Made by a program: the position numbers and the translations under genes. The notes under the pieces are model-generated. The model had not been told where the DNA came from, searched no databases, and saw only the letters and a program-made list of their open reading frames with translations. From Chondrilla cf. caribensis (lineage: Eukaryota > Porifera > Demospongiae > Chondrillida > Chondrillidae), in assembly GCA_964020155.1 (NCBI GenBank), contig OZ026556.1, positions 2,383,501 through 2,447,500 on the forward strand: a DNA stretch of 64,000 nucleotides. The letters are read 5' to 3'. Positions 14,201 through 23,400 of the stretch are shown here, piece after piece. How positions within the stretch are numbered: the stretch's first letter is position 1; every line of letters begins with the position of its first letter.

Positions 14201-17200
14201 ATTCAAGGAAAAGTTGCGTCTTCACTTGGGTGTCCCCCATGATTCCACAAGAATAAAATCATAAATTCATTTCCGTCCATTTTCTTCTTGATATTGCAAA
14301 TCGATTCTTTCACTGCTCTTTTTGGAGCATTCTTTATTGAACTTCAGAAATACCACTTTGCTTTCAAGCAACACTTCAAGATATCAATATATCAATTAGA
14401 GTATAGAATAAACTAGAGAACAGGTATACCTGTACCCGCCTGTATCCATATCCATTCCATGCGCATTTTCAGAAAATGAGTATGCCTGTAGAACGTTCAG
14501 TTTTGTATGATTAGTAATATACCTTACATAATGTTGAAGGGAATCATATTAGTACTCGCTTTCATACATACGTATACTGCATATACAATATCAAAATTTA
14601 TTGCATTGCATGGACCAGACAGACCTTGAAAGACACCACCAGAGCAAAATATTTGACATTGCATCATTGACAATGAAATATCAAATAAGACCCTCTGTGT
14701 AAGCACATTTACGTCCATATGAAAACATGTCTTTCAATAGCCACAGACCACAATACATTTGCATTATCATATCAATCAGGTCTGTGCCTCTGATGAGGTA
14801 CCATGCACAGTTACCTAATTAATGCTGTTTTGATCTGCAACTTTCTTTGATCTTTACCATGATCCATGTAGTTATCACGCATTTACAAGTGCAATGTTCT
14901 GATATCGTTCTCACCTATCAGGTGCTACATGCGTTTGGGCCTCAGAGCATGTGATATCAGATGCATCGCACTCATTAATGGTGACAATTATTACTCATTG
15001 ACATCCATTTTGTGAGTATTAATCAATGGGCTATTCACTCTAAATATAGTGTATTTTCCAGCATGCAAATTGTAAAATTCACCTGAATTACATACCTCAT
15101 CAGCACCTGCATTTTTATCATCTATTTGGGGATCATTGCCTCCATTTGATCCTCCAGTGGCAGAATGGTCACCTTTGTTTACTCCGCCCATAGCAGCATC
15201 CCTGCTCTCATTTTGTGGAGTGGAATTCTGACCATCATTTGATCCGCCCAAGGGATCCTTGCCTACATTTGATCCACCTGTGGTGGGATTCCGGCCATCA
15301 CTTAGTCCAGTCATAGTGATATCATCATCATCTTTCAATCCACTTGTGGTTGGATACTCACCTTTAGGTGATTCACTCATAGTGGAATCCTGGTCATCAT
15401 TCAATCCACCTGTAGTGGGAACCTTCACTTCATTCGATCCACCTGTAATGGGAACCTTGACTTCATTCGATCCACCTGTGGTGGGATTCTGACCATCATT
15501 TGATCTGCCCAAGGGGTTTTTCCCTTCATTCAGTCCACCTGTGGTGGGATGCCGGCCATCACTTAGTCCAGTCATAGTGATATCATCATCATCTTTCAAT
15601 CCACTTGTGGTTGGATACTCACCTTTAGGTGATTCACTCATAGTGGAATCCTGGTCATCATTCAATCCACCTGTAGTGGGAACCTTCACTTCATTCGATC
15701 CACATGTAGTGGGAACCTTGACTTCATTCGATCCACCTGTGGTGGGATTCTGACCATCATTTGATCCGCCCAAGGGATCCTTGCCTACATTTGATCCACC
15801 TGTGGTGGGATTCCGGCCATCACTTAGTCCAGTCATAGTGATATCATCATCATCTTTCAATCCACTTGTGGTTGGATACTCACCTTTAGGTGATTCACTC
15901 ATAGTGGAATCCTGGTCATCATTCAATCCACCTGTAGTGGGAACCTTCACTTCATTCGATCCACCTGTAGTGGGAACCTTGACTTCATTCGATCCACCTG
16001 TGGTGGGATTCTGACCATCATTTGATCTGCCCAAGGGGTTTTTCCCTTCATTCAGTCCACCTGTAGGGGGATTGTGGCCATCACTTATTCCAGTCATAGT
16101 AATATCATAACCATCTTTCAATTCCACTTGTGGTTGGATACTTACCTTTAGGTGATTCACTCGTAGTGGGAACCTGGCCACTATTTGATTCACCCAAAGG
16201 ATCATTGCCTCCATTTGATTCACCTTTGGTGGAATTCTGACCATCATTTGATCTGCTCGAGGGGTCGTTGCCTTCATTCAATCCACCTGTAGGGGGATTT
16301 TTTGCCATCACTTAGTCCGACCATAATGAAATCATCACCATCCTTCAATTCAACTTGTGGTTGGATACTCACCTTTAGGTGATTCACTCGTAGTGAGATC
16401 CTGGCCACCATTTGATCCACTCAAGGGATCATTGCCTCCATTTGATCCACCTGTAGTGGGAACCTTGCCTTTACTCGATCCAACTGTAGTGGGATTTTCA
16501 CCATCATCTGATCCACCCAAGGGGTCCATGCCTTCATTTAATCCACCTGTAGTGGGAACCTTGCCTTCATTTGATTCACCTGTACTGGGAACCTTGCCTT
16601 TACTCGATCCACCTGTGGTAGGATTCTGGTTATCACTTAGTCTGGCCATAGTGAAATCATCACCATGTTTCAATCCACTTTTAGTTGGATCCTCACCTGT
16701 ATTTGTTTCACTTGTAGTGGGATCCTGGCCATCACTTGTTCCACCTGTAGTAGGATCTTTGCCTTTATACGATCCACCTGTAGTGGGAACCTTGTCTTCA
16801 TTCAATTCACCTGTAATGGGATTTTGACCATCATTTGATCCATCCATGGGAACCCTGTCTTCATTTGATCCACCTGCAGGGGAATTATTGTCTTCATTCA
16901 ATTCTGATGTAATGGAATCCTAACCATCATTTAATCCAACATGTAGTAGAATCCTCACCTCCTTTTAATCCACCAGTAGTTGGATCTTCATCTCTATCTG
17001 ATCCACCCATAGTGTGATCCTTGCTCCCATTCAATTCCTCAGTAGTTAAACCCCTATTATCTGTACCTGAATATTCATTAGATCTATCTGTGAGAGTGGG
17101 GTCACTGGTTCCAGTAGATCTAGAGAATTGTGCATTTACAGGGATATTGTCAGTTTTATTTGGTCCCGCTGTAGGTGGGTATTTGTTTTCACATGTTGGA

Positions 17201-17601
17201 ATACTTTGACCTTTGCTAGTAGGATGCTGATCTGTCATAATTTGGGGGTTATCAGTTTCTGTAAGTGGATATCGATGCAGAGGCTCACTAAGTGGGTTCA
17301 GGAGTTCACCAGATTCAAAATCTGAAGTGGTTTGATGTTCACCAGCAATGTTCTCAAGCCACTCTTCATTCTTAATTTCATCAGGACTAGAGTGACATTC
17401 ATTGGATTCCTTAGGGTATTCACTCTCAGACTGACAACCAGTACTAGTACTGCTGGTTAGAAGTTTGGGTTCACTTTGATCAATGACAGATGCATGTTCA
17501 CATTCAACAGGTCTTTTGGAATAGCTGTCAACTTTATGCTTAGGTTTGCAATCGGTACTGCCTGATGGATTTTCTGATGTATTAGATATAGCCATAGCCT
17601 C
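1950..17601 (-). CDS. RNF213-like gene, N-terminal part (runs off left edge)
   Basis: Partial multi-exon gene. Exons, 5' to 3': a repeat-coding block 17,601-15,096 (itself split by seven short introns), then 11,834-11,778, 11,711-11,497, 4,292-4,099 and 2,254-1,950. All have GT/AG borders and compatible phases (0, 0, 2, 1, then 0 at the last donor). The joined product has a low-complexity acidic Ser/Thr/Gly N-terminus, then a region with VVIILHAFIN, RSTIGNWKGN, ISYKYYLKRQ and CHHYDDY. That order of motifs resembles the CBM20-like region near the N-terminus of RNF213, a giant AAA+ ubiquitin ligase of innate immunity. This identity is inferred from remembered family architecture, not a search. 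The first ATG seen is at 17,595, but an acceptor-like AG just before 17,601 means an upstream exon may exist. The big introns carry a gypsy element, a fold-back element, a Tigger remnant and other repeats. The AAA and E3 parts would lie left of the window. Confidence 0.6.
2441..3165 (-). mobile_element. Tigger/pogo-like DNA transposon remnant, internally deleted
   Basis: The ends are inverted: CAGTTGAACCTC at 2,441 and GAGGTTCAACTG at 3,165. A TA sits before the left end. Inside, on the minus strand, is the start of a transposase (2,970 to 2,830) with a CENP-B type helix-turn-helix reading LSIKDKVRILKSVEVLAKFA and a stop after about 46 residues. Further along, at about 2,727-2,670, is a C-terminal tail motif FKQSKITDYF. 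The catalytic DDE core between them is missing, so this is an internally deleted non-autonomous copy. It sits in the intron between the exons at 1,950 and 4,099. Confidence 0.75.
2830..2970 (-). pseudogene. CENP-B-type HTH fragment of a Tigger transposase
   Basis: A 46-codon reading frame from an ATG at 2,970 gives MAASKPKSLSIKDKVRILKS and then the second half of a CENP-B N-terminal helix-turn-helix. In intact Tigger/pogo elements this domain binds the terminal repeats. Here it ends in TAA and the rest of the transposase is lost, so it cannot make an active enzyme. Confidence 0.7.
3383..3902 (+). mobile_element. Non-autonomous DNA element, TATATGTG-end family, short copy
   Basis: The 520-bp element has about 28-bp terminal inverted repeats with roughly three mismatches: left TATATGTGAGCGTGCAAGTG, right the inverse of TATATGTGTATGTGCAAGTG, both leading into AAAAGGGC. 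A second copy of 959 bp lies at 61,070-62,028. There is no coding potential. Superfamily not identified. Confidence 0.7.
4099..4292 (-). CDS. Exon of the RNF213-like gene with CBM20-like segment
   Basis: This 194-nt exon has acceptor ATCATAG and donor GTATGC. It reads EEDHSYQVQAVLIVP, then GISYKYYLKRQGKKEWECYE and VYNRVVSEKN. The beta-strand pattern with a K-Y-Y motif followed by an aromatic W-E and a later N-R fits CBM20-type starch-binding folds found near the RNF213 N-terminus. Phase 2 entry and phase 1 exit agree with the flanking exons across 7.2 kb and 1.8 kb introns. Confidence 0.6.
4762..5462 (+). repeat. Interspersed repeat, copy 2 (partner at 1,157)
   Basis: This is the second copy of the repeat at 1,157-1,814, in the same orientation and diverged by substitutions and small indels. 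The internal inverted repeat is again visible (around 4,905-4,955 against 4,985-5,040). Its right end abuts the gypsy 5' LTR within about 12 bp, so the LTR element may have inserted at or beside it. Short open frames on both strands inside it are not genes. Confidence 0.65.
5474..5605 (+). repeat. 5' LTR (recognisable part)
   Basis: It begins TGAGTAACAGTGTAACAGC and shares AGCATTTAGTTAGCATT, GTGATTACTTATGTGCTCA and GTAGTGGAACAAAGAG with the 3' copy. Similarity stops in a T-run at about 5,600. The LTR may be only about 130 bp long, or the 5' copy may be truncated. Confidence 0.7.
5816..10228 (+). pseudogene. Degenerate gypsy gag-pol
   Basis: Gag remnants (about 5,816-6,300, frames shifting) include a stretch reading LAVQDFRHVAQREEESVADF. 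Protease lies at 6,577-6,700 with the active-site DTGSD. The start of RT lies at 7,614-7,937 (ARRIPFAVREKV, SAWASPIVLERKKDGG). RT continues at 8,111-8,365 with FGPTNAPATFQ and catalytic YIDDV. RNase H lies in 8,376-8,973 in two frames (TDASYVGLGAVLSQ, FTDHSAVKAVLG). Integrase lies in 9,026-9,754 (IIGVDVME, SYHPQCDGLVERFNQTLK), with a C-terminal chromatin-side region at 9,764-10,228. Stops at about 7,935, 8,018 and 8,364 and frameshifts between blocks make it non-functional. It is related to Ty3/gypsy pol. Clade not assigned. Confidence 0.85.
7261..7596. mobile_element. MITE nested in the gypsy element
   Basis: Terminal inverted repeats CAGGCCTGTACACAG (left) and CTGCGTACGGGCCTG (right) bound a 336-bp segment with no gypsy similarity, inserted between protease and RT coding. 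A C/G-rich palindrome GGGGGTTCGACCGAACCCCC sits just inside the left end, and AACCCCCCTTTTGTG recurs near both ends. It is non-coding. The insertion is younger than the host element. Confidence 0.7.
10226..10361 (+). repeat. 3' LTR (recognisable part)
   Basis: It begins TGATGTAACAGTGTAACAGC immediately after a purine-rich tract. It matches the 5' LTR through GTGGAACAAAGAGTTTTT with scattered substitutions, which indicates an old insertion. The exact right border is unclear. Confidence 0.7.
10362..11100. other. Intronic sequence without recognised gene; small palindrome at 10,501
   Basis: No exon with splice sites is seen. A perfect 12-bp-arm palindrome (ATGCTACAAGTC, spacer AGCC, then its inverse) lies at 10,501-10,528. 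Open frames here on both strands lack any recognisable domain. Confidence 0.4.
11105..11275. repeat. Short repeat with inverted ends, shared with 54,925
   Basis: AATCCACCGC near the left and GCGGTGGTGAATT near the right are inverted. The text GGCGGATAAAGCGGT and CTGGGAAAATTTAG near the right end recurs, reverse-complemented, at 54,925-54,962 directly before a pogo-like element. Probably a small non-autonomous DNA element and its fragment. Confidence 0.45.
11497..11711 (-). CDS. Exon of the RNF213-like gene
   Basis: The donor is GTAAGT after CCATT and the acceptor is TTAAAG before GACCCGG. The 215 nt translate without stop to a segment with ITQFRSQCGNDEVVIILHAF and MAVRSTIGNWKGND. It joins in phase 0 to the 57-nt exon at 11,778-11,834 (DNDSVSSSDFHDAISKDLK, acceptor ATTGTAG, donor GTGAGA) across a 66-bp intron. 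It joins in phase 2 to the exon at 4,292. The W-x-G-N stretch sits where a CBM20-like domain would begin. Confidence 0.6.
11778..11834 (-). CDS. Small exon of the RNF213-like gene
   Basis: This 57-nt exon is flanked by ATTGTAG and GTGAGA and encodes a short acidic, serine-rich linker. It is phase 0 on both sides. It connects the repeat-coding array (last codon GAG at 15,096) to the CBM20-like region, across a 3.3 kb intron that contains the fold-back element. Confidence 0.6.
12461..14081. mobile_element. Fold-back element with ~400-bp inverted arms
   Basis: The left arm (12,461-12,871) and right arm (13,688-14,081) are long inverted copies of each other. The outer ends are TAGGGTACAGCATTAGTATT and its inverse. 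The inner ends are GCACTTACACTG and its inverse. The arms differ by substitutions and small indels. The 816-bp centre has two overlapping short open frames without a recognisable domain. It lies in the intron between the repeat-coding array and the exon at 11,834. No clear target-site duplication was found. Confidence 0.8.
14082..15095. other. Intronic sequence, nothing recognised
   Basis: This is the intron between the fold-back element and the last repeat-coding exon. No exon with good borders, no RNA gene and no known repeat is seen. Confidence 0.4.
15096..17601 (-). CDS. Repeat-coding exon array of the RNF213-like gene (disordered N-terminus)
   Basis: Eight exons encode a hydrophilic, probably disordered chain built on motifs such as PTTGGSNEVKVP, LNDDQDSTMSE and ESPKG. 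Proposed exons on the minus strand are 17,601-16,959, 16,873-16,697, 16,612-16,373, 16,286-16,146, 16,060-15,884, 15,799-15,623, 15,538-15,362 and 15,277-15,096. Internal exons are 177, 240, 141, 177, 177 and 177 nt. All are multiples of three and phase 1-1, so each can be skipped without changing frame. The final exon ends with GATGAG before GTATGT and joins in phase 0 to 11,834. No signal peptide, membrane segment or known domain is visible. Read as one exon the block looks frameshifted at about 16.93, 16.34 and 16.12 kb. Removing the 85-86 nt introns restores a single frame at all three places. Confidence 0.7.
15278..16958 (-). repeat. Array of seven near-identical 84-86 bp introns within tandem repeats
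   Basis: Seven intron-like segments lie at 16,874-16,958 (85), 16,613-16,696 (84), 16,287-16,372 (86), 16,061-16,145 (85), 15,800-15,883 (84), 15,539-15,622 (84) and 15,278-15,361 (84). Each starts GTGAGT, GTGAGG or GTAAGT, and most end in a CCYACAG-type acceptor followed by GTGGA. In the right-hand half the whole exon-plus-intron unit repeats exactly every 261 bp (landmark CTTAGTCCAG at 15,301, 15,562 and 15,823). The four 84-bp copies contain no in-frame stop and could be translated if retained. The 85 and 86 bp copies break the frame if not removed. Confidence 0.7.
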
Positions 17602-17969
17602 CTATTATAAAGAAGTATGTACGTATATAACCGTAATATTATTATTCATTGATAATCAGAATGATAATAATATTATTATGATACAAAAAATGAGGACACA
17701 GGGGGATGACATAAGAGTCAATAATAATATCATGATACACCCTGGCAAGGCCAAAACTAACAAAGAAGGTGGTTGGCGAGGATGAAGCAACATTAATACT
17801 AACTGAAAATAGAAGTACATTTAATGAATTAAATGATTAAAGTCAGAATAGTATACACTGACATTACCCCCATTATCAACTCTAACAATACATTCTATCT
17901 CAGAGTCTTTTTTTATATTCAAGTTCTATTATGAAAGAGAACCGGCCTCAATGATCATGAAGTATAAGT
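17602..17969. other. AT-rich sequence upstream of the RNF213-like gene
   Basis: This stretch is 5' of the RNF213-like gene (minus sense) and may contain its promoter, a 5'-UTR exon or an intron. Many ATAATA runs are present. No defined core element is recognised. Confidence 0.3.
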
Positions 17970-18081
17970 GGCAACGTTTCGCCCTCTTGGGCTTCTTCAG
18001 GCAACGCTTACAAAAACTAAGTGTGACAATGACAGTTTTGTAAGCATTGCCTGAAGAAGCCCAAGAGGGCGAAACGTTGCC
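17970..18081. repeat. Near-perfect 48-bp inverted repeat carrying hammerhead-like cores
   Basis: The arms at 17,970-18,018 and 18,034-18,081 match except for one mismatch and one indel, with a loop of about 15 nt. Each arm, read in its own sense, has CTGAAGA, then a self-complementary GCCC-loop-GGGC stem, then GAAAC. That is the C-U-G-A-N-G-A / stem II / G-A-A-A core layout of hammerhead ribozymes. Stems I and III were not resolved, so self-cleavage is not claimed. Confidence 0.5.
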
Positions 18082-18709
18082 AATTATTTGCCAACAAGTG
18101 ACGTGCGTAATTGTCCAAATAAATAGACATCAATCTATTAAGGCTCAGCATGTCAACTAACTTCTATCATAATGAATGTAATAGAATATGCTACACTTAG
18201 TCTAGTCCAATTTCACTCGCACCTCAAGTTCTCTTTCGGACATTTTGCCTTCGATGGTAGACAACCGGCTTTGACCACTTTCGAATTCGCCGTCTTGACT
18301 ATTGGAATCAGCCATCCTGCTTCGAATACATTCTCGGCACAAAGAATTCAAACACTAAAGTAGATAGATCTCTTCTCTTTCTTTTATGCTCTATAGCTTT
18401 ATCACTTTTCGACGAAAAAGTCGTAGTTTACTCAGTAGGGTTTCTTAAGAATTCCAAGGGGCTGGTGCACGCGCGTATGTGTGACGAAATTGCCCCTATT
18501 TGGCTACTACCTATGCTAGTACCCGCCTTCTATTATTATTATTATAGCTACCATAGATGCTCGTGACACCGGGATTGGAAACTCGATCATGATTTTATAA
18601 TAGAGTGGGTACGGAAGTATTCGGACTTCGGCTAACTCCGGATATACACTTCAAGCGCGCCTACTTCGTCGATTGTTGATGCATGGCGAACGTTACCTCT
18701 GAGTATAAT

Positions 18710-18792
18710 AGTCTCGATAACCAGACCCAGTTCCGCCTAACTTCCGATTATTCATCGGACGTTAGGCGGAACTGGGTCTGGTTAACGAGACT
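18710..18792. repeat. Palindrome with 32-bp arms
   Basis: AGTCTCGATAACCAGACCCA and the following bases are repeated inverted at 18,761-18,792, with one mismatch in 32. The 19-bp spacer itself contains a small CCGA/TCGG stem. It could be a miniature palindromic transposon or a recombination product. Confidence 0.7.
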
Positions 18793-18920
18793 ACTGAGGA
18801 TAAGGTTTGTAGTTGTATTGTCGCTTTCTTTGTTACCTTACTGTCTATCTTTCATTCACCCGAAAAATTTATTTTTGCCGCATTTTTAAGAGATGGGATG
18901 CCCTCATTCTCACTATAAGA

Positions 18921-19800
18921 TAAACGGGGGTAATTCCGTAATTTTCGATTTCAACTCACTTTACTGGAGCGAAGGTATGGAGCGACGTCCTGCAATATAG
19001 ATGTTAGTCAACTTTGACTAGTTCGTTGTTAGCCCAGCGGCCACCGATTGTACCGGTCCTCTCTACGTACAAGACAACGCCGAAATCGTCACGCTATTAT
19101 GCTCACAATCTTAATGAGAGGACTGACAATGTGGTAGAATTCAGGCACAATATATCAACAGTGATCATGAGTACTACCGTTGTATAGCTAAAGTATTGGG
19201 CCTGCTATACATCATACGTCAGCTTTACTGTAAGTCCACAACTTCATTTACTGACAACATTTTCGTACCAAATACCATCCACTTCTACGCGCTCAATTGC
19301 GTGAGTGGCGATAACCACACAGTGAGTTATATAGCCACTTTTAATCTCCAGATGAAGAAGTGTGTCAGGGATTTCAAATAAGGTACACTGATGATGATAC
19401 AGTAGTGATCAAGAATGCTGGATTGGTGCGCTGGCCTTGCAGGAATGCTAGACAGAGAGAATACGTAAAAATGTCCAACATGCGCATAGAAGTAGATCAT
19501 TAGTACTTTTAAGCTGCTTGGAACCTTAATTGTAACTCGTTTTTTTCTCCTCGCAATCGTACAATGCTCTACAATGACGCGCTCCGAAAAGTTCCGGAAA
19601 TTACGAATTCCCCCAATTCGAATCGGCAGCGTACTTCGAAACCGTGTTCATCAACGACAAAGAGTAACTGGCTCAAATCAGGTACGCTGATTCTACACAT
19701 ATGTAGGTGCACTCCCCGTTTAAGATTAACACCTGTACCTTCTAACATCGTTGGTTTATACAGCGTTAATGTCAATGTATTACGGAATTACCCCCGTTTA
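18921..19800. mobile_element. DNA transposon with perfect 22-bp TIRs and TA ends
   Basis: TAAACGGGGGTAATTCCGTA (18,921 on) is matched by its exact inverse ending at 19,800, 22 bp in all. Both ends carry TA, consistent with a TA target duplication around an about 876-bp element. Internal open frames on both strands (for example 19,196-19,381 plus and 19,775-19,569 minus) show no recognised transposase motif. It lies between the NLR 3' end and the RNF213-like gene. Confidence 0.75.
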
Positions 19801-20495
19801 CCTTAGCCAACGAATTCTGCTGAGACGGGTGTTTATTTGTAACCCTGGTAGCTCTAAACTCAGAAATGTTTGCCTACTTAGATCATAGATACTCTATGCT
19901 TAGATGCTGTTTTCAGGTTGTTATAGTCGATTAAGTGACTCATATATTATTATTATTATTATAATTATAATATAATATAGCTTTTGCTATAATTATAGTG
20001 ACTTCCATTAATGATGCAGTAGTGGTGATGTGTGGTGGTGATATAAAAATAAGTAATGATATTACACACACATTTACAATTAAATAAAATACATGTTACA
20101 TAAATTAAATATTACATACATATTTACAATTAAATAGAATACACATATTAACAAGCGTGGTCCTGCCACGGACTTGACAAAAGCAGAAGAGAACATGCTG
20201 GCCAACTGGGCAGTGGAGATGGTCAGAATTGGATATGGATGAACATAGCAACACATAACTGAGATATGGTGAAGGTGATACTGGATAAAGATAGAAGATT
20301 GAATTTCAATGTATGCCCGAGTGGATATTATATTCAGCCATTTCATTGCATTATTATATGCATTTCATATATAATAACATAATTTAAGCTTGCATGATAC
20401 ATAAAATTAACAATAATAATCATTATAAAGTTGGATTATTCTTTTCTACACAACATCTGCACAAGTAGCAAAACATCATGTAGTTGAAATGCCAA
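19801..20495. other. Intergenic 3' flank of the NLR gene
   Basis: An AT-rich stretch including ATT/ATA runs at 19,945-19,990 and a short direct repeat of AATTAAATA-type text at about 20,076-20,140. No gene is recognised. Confidence 0.35.
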
Positions 20496-23400
20496 TTATG
20501 CTACCACAACAATCTCTATGGATGACAGGGCATCCCTCACAAGCTCCTTCTGCTGTTCTGCTACATCTAGTAGGGTCACTTGTTTTAGCAAGTTGTTTTT
20601 TTCAAACCCAGTGGTAATAGCATCACATACAATTGTGTTGCACAGTACATCGAAAGTGACCTTCACTACTTTCATCTCTGCAGCATACTTCTCCATCTCC
20701 TTCAACTCATCTTCACTAAACACTTTACACCTCCCACTCTGATTGATAATAATAAACAAGGCCACAATAATAAACAATTGACCTCAAAGGTTAAACACTA
20801 CATCTGCATAGCTTAGGACAGTGTAATGTACTTGACAATGTGAACCACCACCACATCAGCTGTACAGAGGGTAGGAGAAATGGACAGATCAACCACCACT
20901 ATTCACACAGTGAAGGGGTTAGTGGTTATAGCATCCAGATATTGAGTGCAACAGTTGAATAAAAAGGATATCAGGATGATGTCAATAACAAGGTAAAGAA
21001 CAAGGTGGGAATGACCAGGCCATTGGATATAGCAATCCAAACATTGGTAAGACCCAGTGATATAAATTGCCGGGATTGTTATATTCCAAATTAAAGAACT
21101 GATCATTCCCTGTAGATGACTATTTCCACCATACCCACAAACATATTACAAAGTCATATTTCATGCATAATATGAATACAGTAGAGCCCCTCATATCCGG
21201 ACGGTGTGGGACCAAGGGTTCTGTAACTATGAAATTACCCATAATTGTGAAACAAACGATTTATTAGATTTGCATAGCAATGACGATAGAAAAATTAATA
21301 TGTTACAGTCATTACTGCATATGTAAAGGTACAATAATATCAGGTATAAAAGTCATTACATGTTTTTAGTTAACAAATCAATTGAAGTAAGAAAGAGTGA
21401 TGCTTGTTGAAGATTTTGCACTCTTTTCACTGTTTTGTCTGTACCTGATCTTTCACAAGTACGTGGTTAAACTTAAGTATTGTACATTCTTGAAATAATA
21501 GCAGCATTCCCTCTCCAGTGAATCGCTTTCCCCCTGGAATTAATTGATCGTCTTGTTTAGGTTTAAAAGCTCGGTAAAGCTGTTACACTCAAATTCTGAT
21601 CCATGCAATTTCTAATTCTCGGCATTTCCAAATCGTCCATTACTTTCGTGCAATATAAATTATAATATAAATTCACTGTTGCGGTTAGGTATAGGAATGC
21701 ATATTACATATCGTTTGTATGCTAACACCTGCGAAACACTGCCCAGTTGACCAAGTTGCCTGTGCCTGTTACTATGGGGACTGGATATGCAGGGTTCTAC
21801 AGTACTGCAGACTGAGTACAGGTGAGGTGTGTAATATACAGGCAAAACACAACACTCAGGGGTGTAGGATTTACCCCACAAAACCACGTCAACAGCTGCT
21901 CAATTGCATAATTATTATGGTCAATATATCTAGATAATTCTAGTATACCAAGCTCCTCTAGCTAGTTGTATACCCATAGACAGGTATACATATACTATTA
22001 TTATCAATAACAACTGTTAGCCATTTCGACAAGCATTACTTATTAACCCCTCAGTTCCATGCAAAGCGTTCTAATTCCGATCAACCACTGCTGCATTGTA
22101 GAGTGATCAAATATATAGGAATTTCAAGGGGGTGGGGAATAAATCAACAGACCTTGTTAGCAATGCTACTATAATAATGGTTTGGTTTGACTCTACTAAC
22201 AACTATGATTTAGAAGTGCCATGTATTGTACAAAACCACATCCCAATACAATAAGAATCATACATCAGCTGTTCAATTACATATTATAGTCAACATACCC
22301 AAGGTGCATAGATTACAAGTTCTTCTAGTGGCACTTCTCTCATAGCAAGTGATTTCATCGCAGGTAGAGGCGAGATGTACAAAATTGAAACTTTCCTCAA
22401 CTTTGTGTTCACAACACAGGTGGTGGCCAGTGCTTCTGCTACATCGTCATCACAATTATCATGAGCTATACAATGAAGAATAAATAAGCTGTCAATTTTG
22501 TATGTATGATACAAGTACATAGTAGCCAACCAAACAATCTGATACTCTATCTAGTTTGCATATATGAGAACATGTCTATCGAACTTTGAAGCTTTGGAAA
22601 AGTCGTACAATTTAGTGTGACTATGGTTGACCCTATGAATAGACAATTAACTCTCATAATACAAGTGCACTACACACAACCACAGCAATCATAACACGGT
22701 TACACTTTAGATAGATTACATACACCACTTACAATATGCATTATACTAATTACAGTATCGGCAATCATAAAAGTGTTGTTAAGCATCAAATTAAGGTAGC
22801 AAAGTGCATGGGGTTAGTTTTGTATGGATATTGGAGAAATTTACCTTCTCACCTCCAACAAAACTTACTTGTAATTGTAAGATCCTCAATAGTAGCTTCA
22901 CTGCCCATGCCATTGAGTACCACTACCAAGTAGCCTGGTGCACCACTTAGGAACAGTTCCCTTAAAGTGGTATTCTCAGCCACTGAGTGAATCAGCTCTG
23001 ACTTACGGCTCTCATTGTCAATGTCCTATTATAGGTGATTAGAATTCACATAAAATCATTAATTTCAACAACTGAAGGTGTAACTGATTGTCCTTTACTC
23101 ACCATAACTGGATTCTCCACTGTGAGGAATAGATCCTTTATGGTTGAGCTACCAAAAATGGCTGACAATGCTGACAGTGTTGTTGTCTCCACATTGAGGA
23201 TCAAAGTCTCCACTGATGTCACACTGATTAGACTAATGGCATCTGAGTTAATGTCAATATGCTACACATCACAACAAACACTATACATAGAAAACATTGA
23301 CTATAGCTATGCAAAATGTTATGCACGAGACATACATACATAGTACATGTGAACACTGTATTGTACTTTGGATTAAGTATGAAACTGTACTAAACTGTTC

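Noticed and set aside
15259..16827. Several plus-strand open frames rich in FDPPVVG repeats
   Set aside because: They are exact antisense shadows of the minus-strand repeat-coding exons, with no splice or start context of their own.
16105..16927. Frameshifts making the Ser/Thr/Gly repeat ORF a pseudogene
   Set aside because: All three frame changes are removed by 85-86 bp introns with consensus borders and matching phase 1, so the gene can be intact.
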